From contig NZ_AKKE01000120.1 of the NCBI RefSeq assembly GCF_000281975.1, positions 1-33,412 of the forward strand: DNA of 33,412 bases, given 5' to 3'. Position numbers and translations under genes: made by a program. Positions 32,572 through 33,412 of the stretch are shown piece by piece. This DNA comes from Novosphingobium sp. AP12. GTDB taxonomy: Bacteria; Pseudomonadota; Alphaproteobacteria; Sphingomonadales; Sphingomonadaceae. Positions within the stretch are counted from its first letter, which is position 1. Each line of letters opens with the position of its first letter. The notes under the pieces are model-generated. The model searched no databases. It was not told where the DNA came from and was given only the letters and a program-made list of their open reading frames with translations.

Positions 32572-32931
32572 TCAACCGGCAATCTGCGGTGCAATCGGGC
32601 GGCGGCCACCATGCACCCGGCGCCAGTCCAGACCCTCGAGCAAGGCACCCAGTTGGGCTGCAGTCAGGCGCATCACGCCATCCTGGATCGCTGGCCACTT
32701 GAACCCGCCGGATTCCAGCCTCTTGGCCATCAAGCACAGTCCCGTGCCGTCCCACCATACCAGCTTGATCCGGTCACTGCGCTTGGCGCGGAACACATAG
32801 ATTACCCCCGAATACGGATCACCTCCGTACTCGGCGCCGACCAATGCCGCCAGCGCGTCCGGGCCTTTGCGGAAATCCACCGGACGCGTTGCTACCATCA
32901 CCCTGGTGCCCGGGCCGATCCCGAGCATCAC
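32572..32931 (-). CDS. tnpB: IS66 accessory protein TnpB
   Basis: A 119-aa protein with the IS66 Orf2 signature: MVATRPVDFRKGPDALAALV, VYVFRAKRSDRIKLVWWDGT and GLCLMAKRLE. It is needed with TnpA and TnpC for IS66 transposition; its biochemical role is unclear. It is not the unrelated RNA-guided TnpB of IS200/IS605. Its start overlaps the tnpA stop by 4 nt, indicating translational coupling. Confidence 0.95.
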   Translation of the reverse strand: MMLGIGPGTRVMVATRPVDFRKGPDALAALVGAEYGGDPYSGVIYVFRAKRSDRIKLVWWDGTGLCLMAKRLESGGFKWPAIQDGVMRLTAAQLGALLEGLDWRRVHGGRRPIAPQIAG

Positions 32932-33353
32932 GCGGCAGCCTTTTGAAGAGCTTGAATGATGGCCACGACCAGGTCAGTCCGGGCTGCCTGTCCGATCCGG
33001 ACCACCGCTCCGCCGACTTCAACCTCAATGCCATCGTGAGAGCTCGGCTGCGACGACCCGCCCACGACTGGCACAAACATGGGCTCGTCGCGCGGGGACA
33101 GCTTGGCGGCTTCCATCGCGTAACGCAGCTCCCTGCGCCATGTGTAAAGCAGCGCCGTGCTGACCTCACGCTCACGAGCAAAGGCCGCGACATTATCGCT
33201 GCGCTCCATCTCCGAAACCAACGCGAGCTTCTGTTCCAGTGTCCAAACGCGACGGCGGCCTGCCATCCCCGCGAGAACCTCGATCCGCCGCACAGGCTTC
33301 AGAGGCACTCCAATGTCGGTGTCCAATGCGCTTGTAAGGCGGGTCTCTTCCAT
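32928..33353 (-). CDS. tnpA: IS66 accessory protein TnpA
   Basis: A 141-aa protein with a helix-turn-helix of the IS3/IS66 Orf1 type (about 35-80: RRRVWTLEQKLALVSEMERS, NVAAFAREREVSTALLYTWR) and a short C-terminal domain (VEVGGAVVRIGQAARTDLV). It probably binds the element ends. First gene of the element, 58 nt inside the right inverted repeat end. Confidence 0.95.
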   Translation of the reverse strand: MEETRLTSALDTDIGVPLKPVRRIEVLAGMAGRRRVWTLEQKLALVSEMERSDNVAAFAREREVSTALLYTWRRELRYAMEAAKLSPRDEPMFVPVVGGSSQPSSHDGIEVEVGGAVVRIGQAARTDLVVAIIQALQKAAA

Positions 33354-33412
33354 CCTCCCACTTCAACCACAACCCTCGCGACAGGCAAGGTGGAGCCGGG
33401 ACACCGCTTACC

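Larger units (their letters stand above)
31004..33411 (-). mobile_element. IS66-family insertion sequence, apparently complete
   Basis: A 2408-bp element with tnpA, tnpB and tnpC in the standard order on the minus strand. The ends are imperfect inverted repeats: GTAAGCGATGTTCTCAGCCC inward from 31004 and GTAAGCGGTGTCCCGGCTCC inward from 33411. Both start with GTAAGC, as usual for IS66. The tnpC stop lies within the left repeat. IS66 elements normally duplicate 8 bp; the left flank would be GATGTTCA, but the only base visible beyond the right end is C, not the expected G. Confidence 0.9.

Noticed and set aside
32572..32931. RNA-guided nuclease of the IS200/IS605 TnpB type
   Set aside because: Only the gene name is shared; this 119-aa protein has the IS66 Orf2 signature and no RuvC motifs.

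Overview
The window looks like part of an alphaproteobacterial chromosome, most likely a sphingomonad (Sphingomonas, Novosphingobium or Sphingobium type). The grounds are high G+C with strongly G/C-biased third codon positions, a large TonB-dependent receptor beside catabolic genes, FixL/FixJ-type two-component genes, and two promoters matching the alphaproteobacterial general-stress sigma factor EcfG. The taxonomic call is an inference. I see no rRNA, tRNA or CRISPR array.

Left part (1-10.8 kb). A minus-strand VWA lipoprotein with a 99-residue hendecad tail is followed by a P450/ferredoxin pair joined by an ATGA overlap. Next come a 5'-truncated SDR remnant and an N-formylglutamate amidohydrolase. 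Fourteen bases away, a divergent plus-strand operon starts: two transglutaminase-like proteins and an M3 zinc peptidase. A small conserved-looking gene broken by one amber codon follows. Then comes a DJ-1/PfpI gene with an ABM monooxygenase, opposed by a LysR regulator.

Middle (11-24.6 kb). Seven minus-strand genes lie head to tail: TonB-dependent receptor, exported Asp-nucleophile alpha/beta hydrolase, Ser-hydrolase, cytoplasmic Asp-nucleophile hydrolase, isochorismatase-type hydrolase, FMN-binding PNPOx-like protein and a DUF1348 NTF2-like protein. Facing away is a soluble sensor kinase (GAF-like domain plus four PAS domains in an ABAB pattern) overlapping a FixJ-type regulator. Two S33 peptidases follow (one cytoplasmic, one with a Tat signal), and then a second FixJ-type regulator in the opposite direction. 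I read this as one uptake, hydrolysis and sensing locus with an unknown substrate. It is the best candidate here for an undescribed metabolic system.

Right part (24.6-33.4 kb). This is a decaying accessory region. It holds a Bcr/CflA-type MFS pump, a frameshifted membrane-protein remnant, an entericidin and a GlsB-type stress gene each with an EcfG-like promoter, an ArsB-like pseudogene with several 1-nt shifts, a phospholipase D, and a receiver-domain gene with no normal start. At the right edge a 2.4-kb IS66 element sits inside the 5' end of an IS110-family recombinase gene. The structured leader of that gene could encode a bridge RNA. Three diverged copies of a roughly 55-60 bp dispersed repeat lie in intergenic DNA at about 11.04, 24.81 and 26.45 kb.
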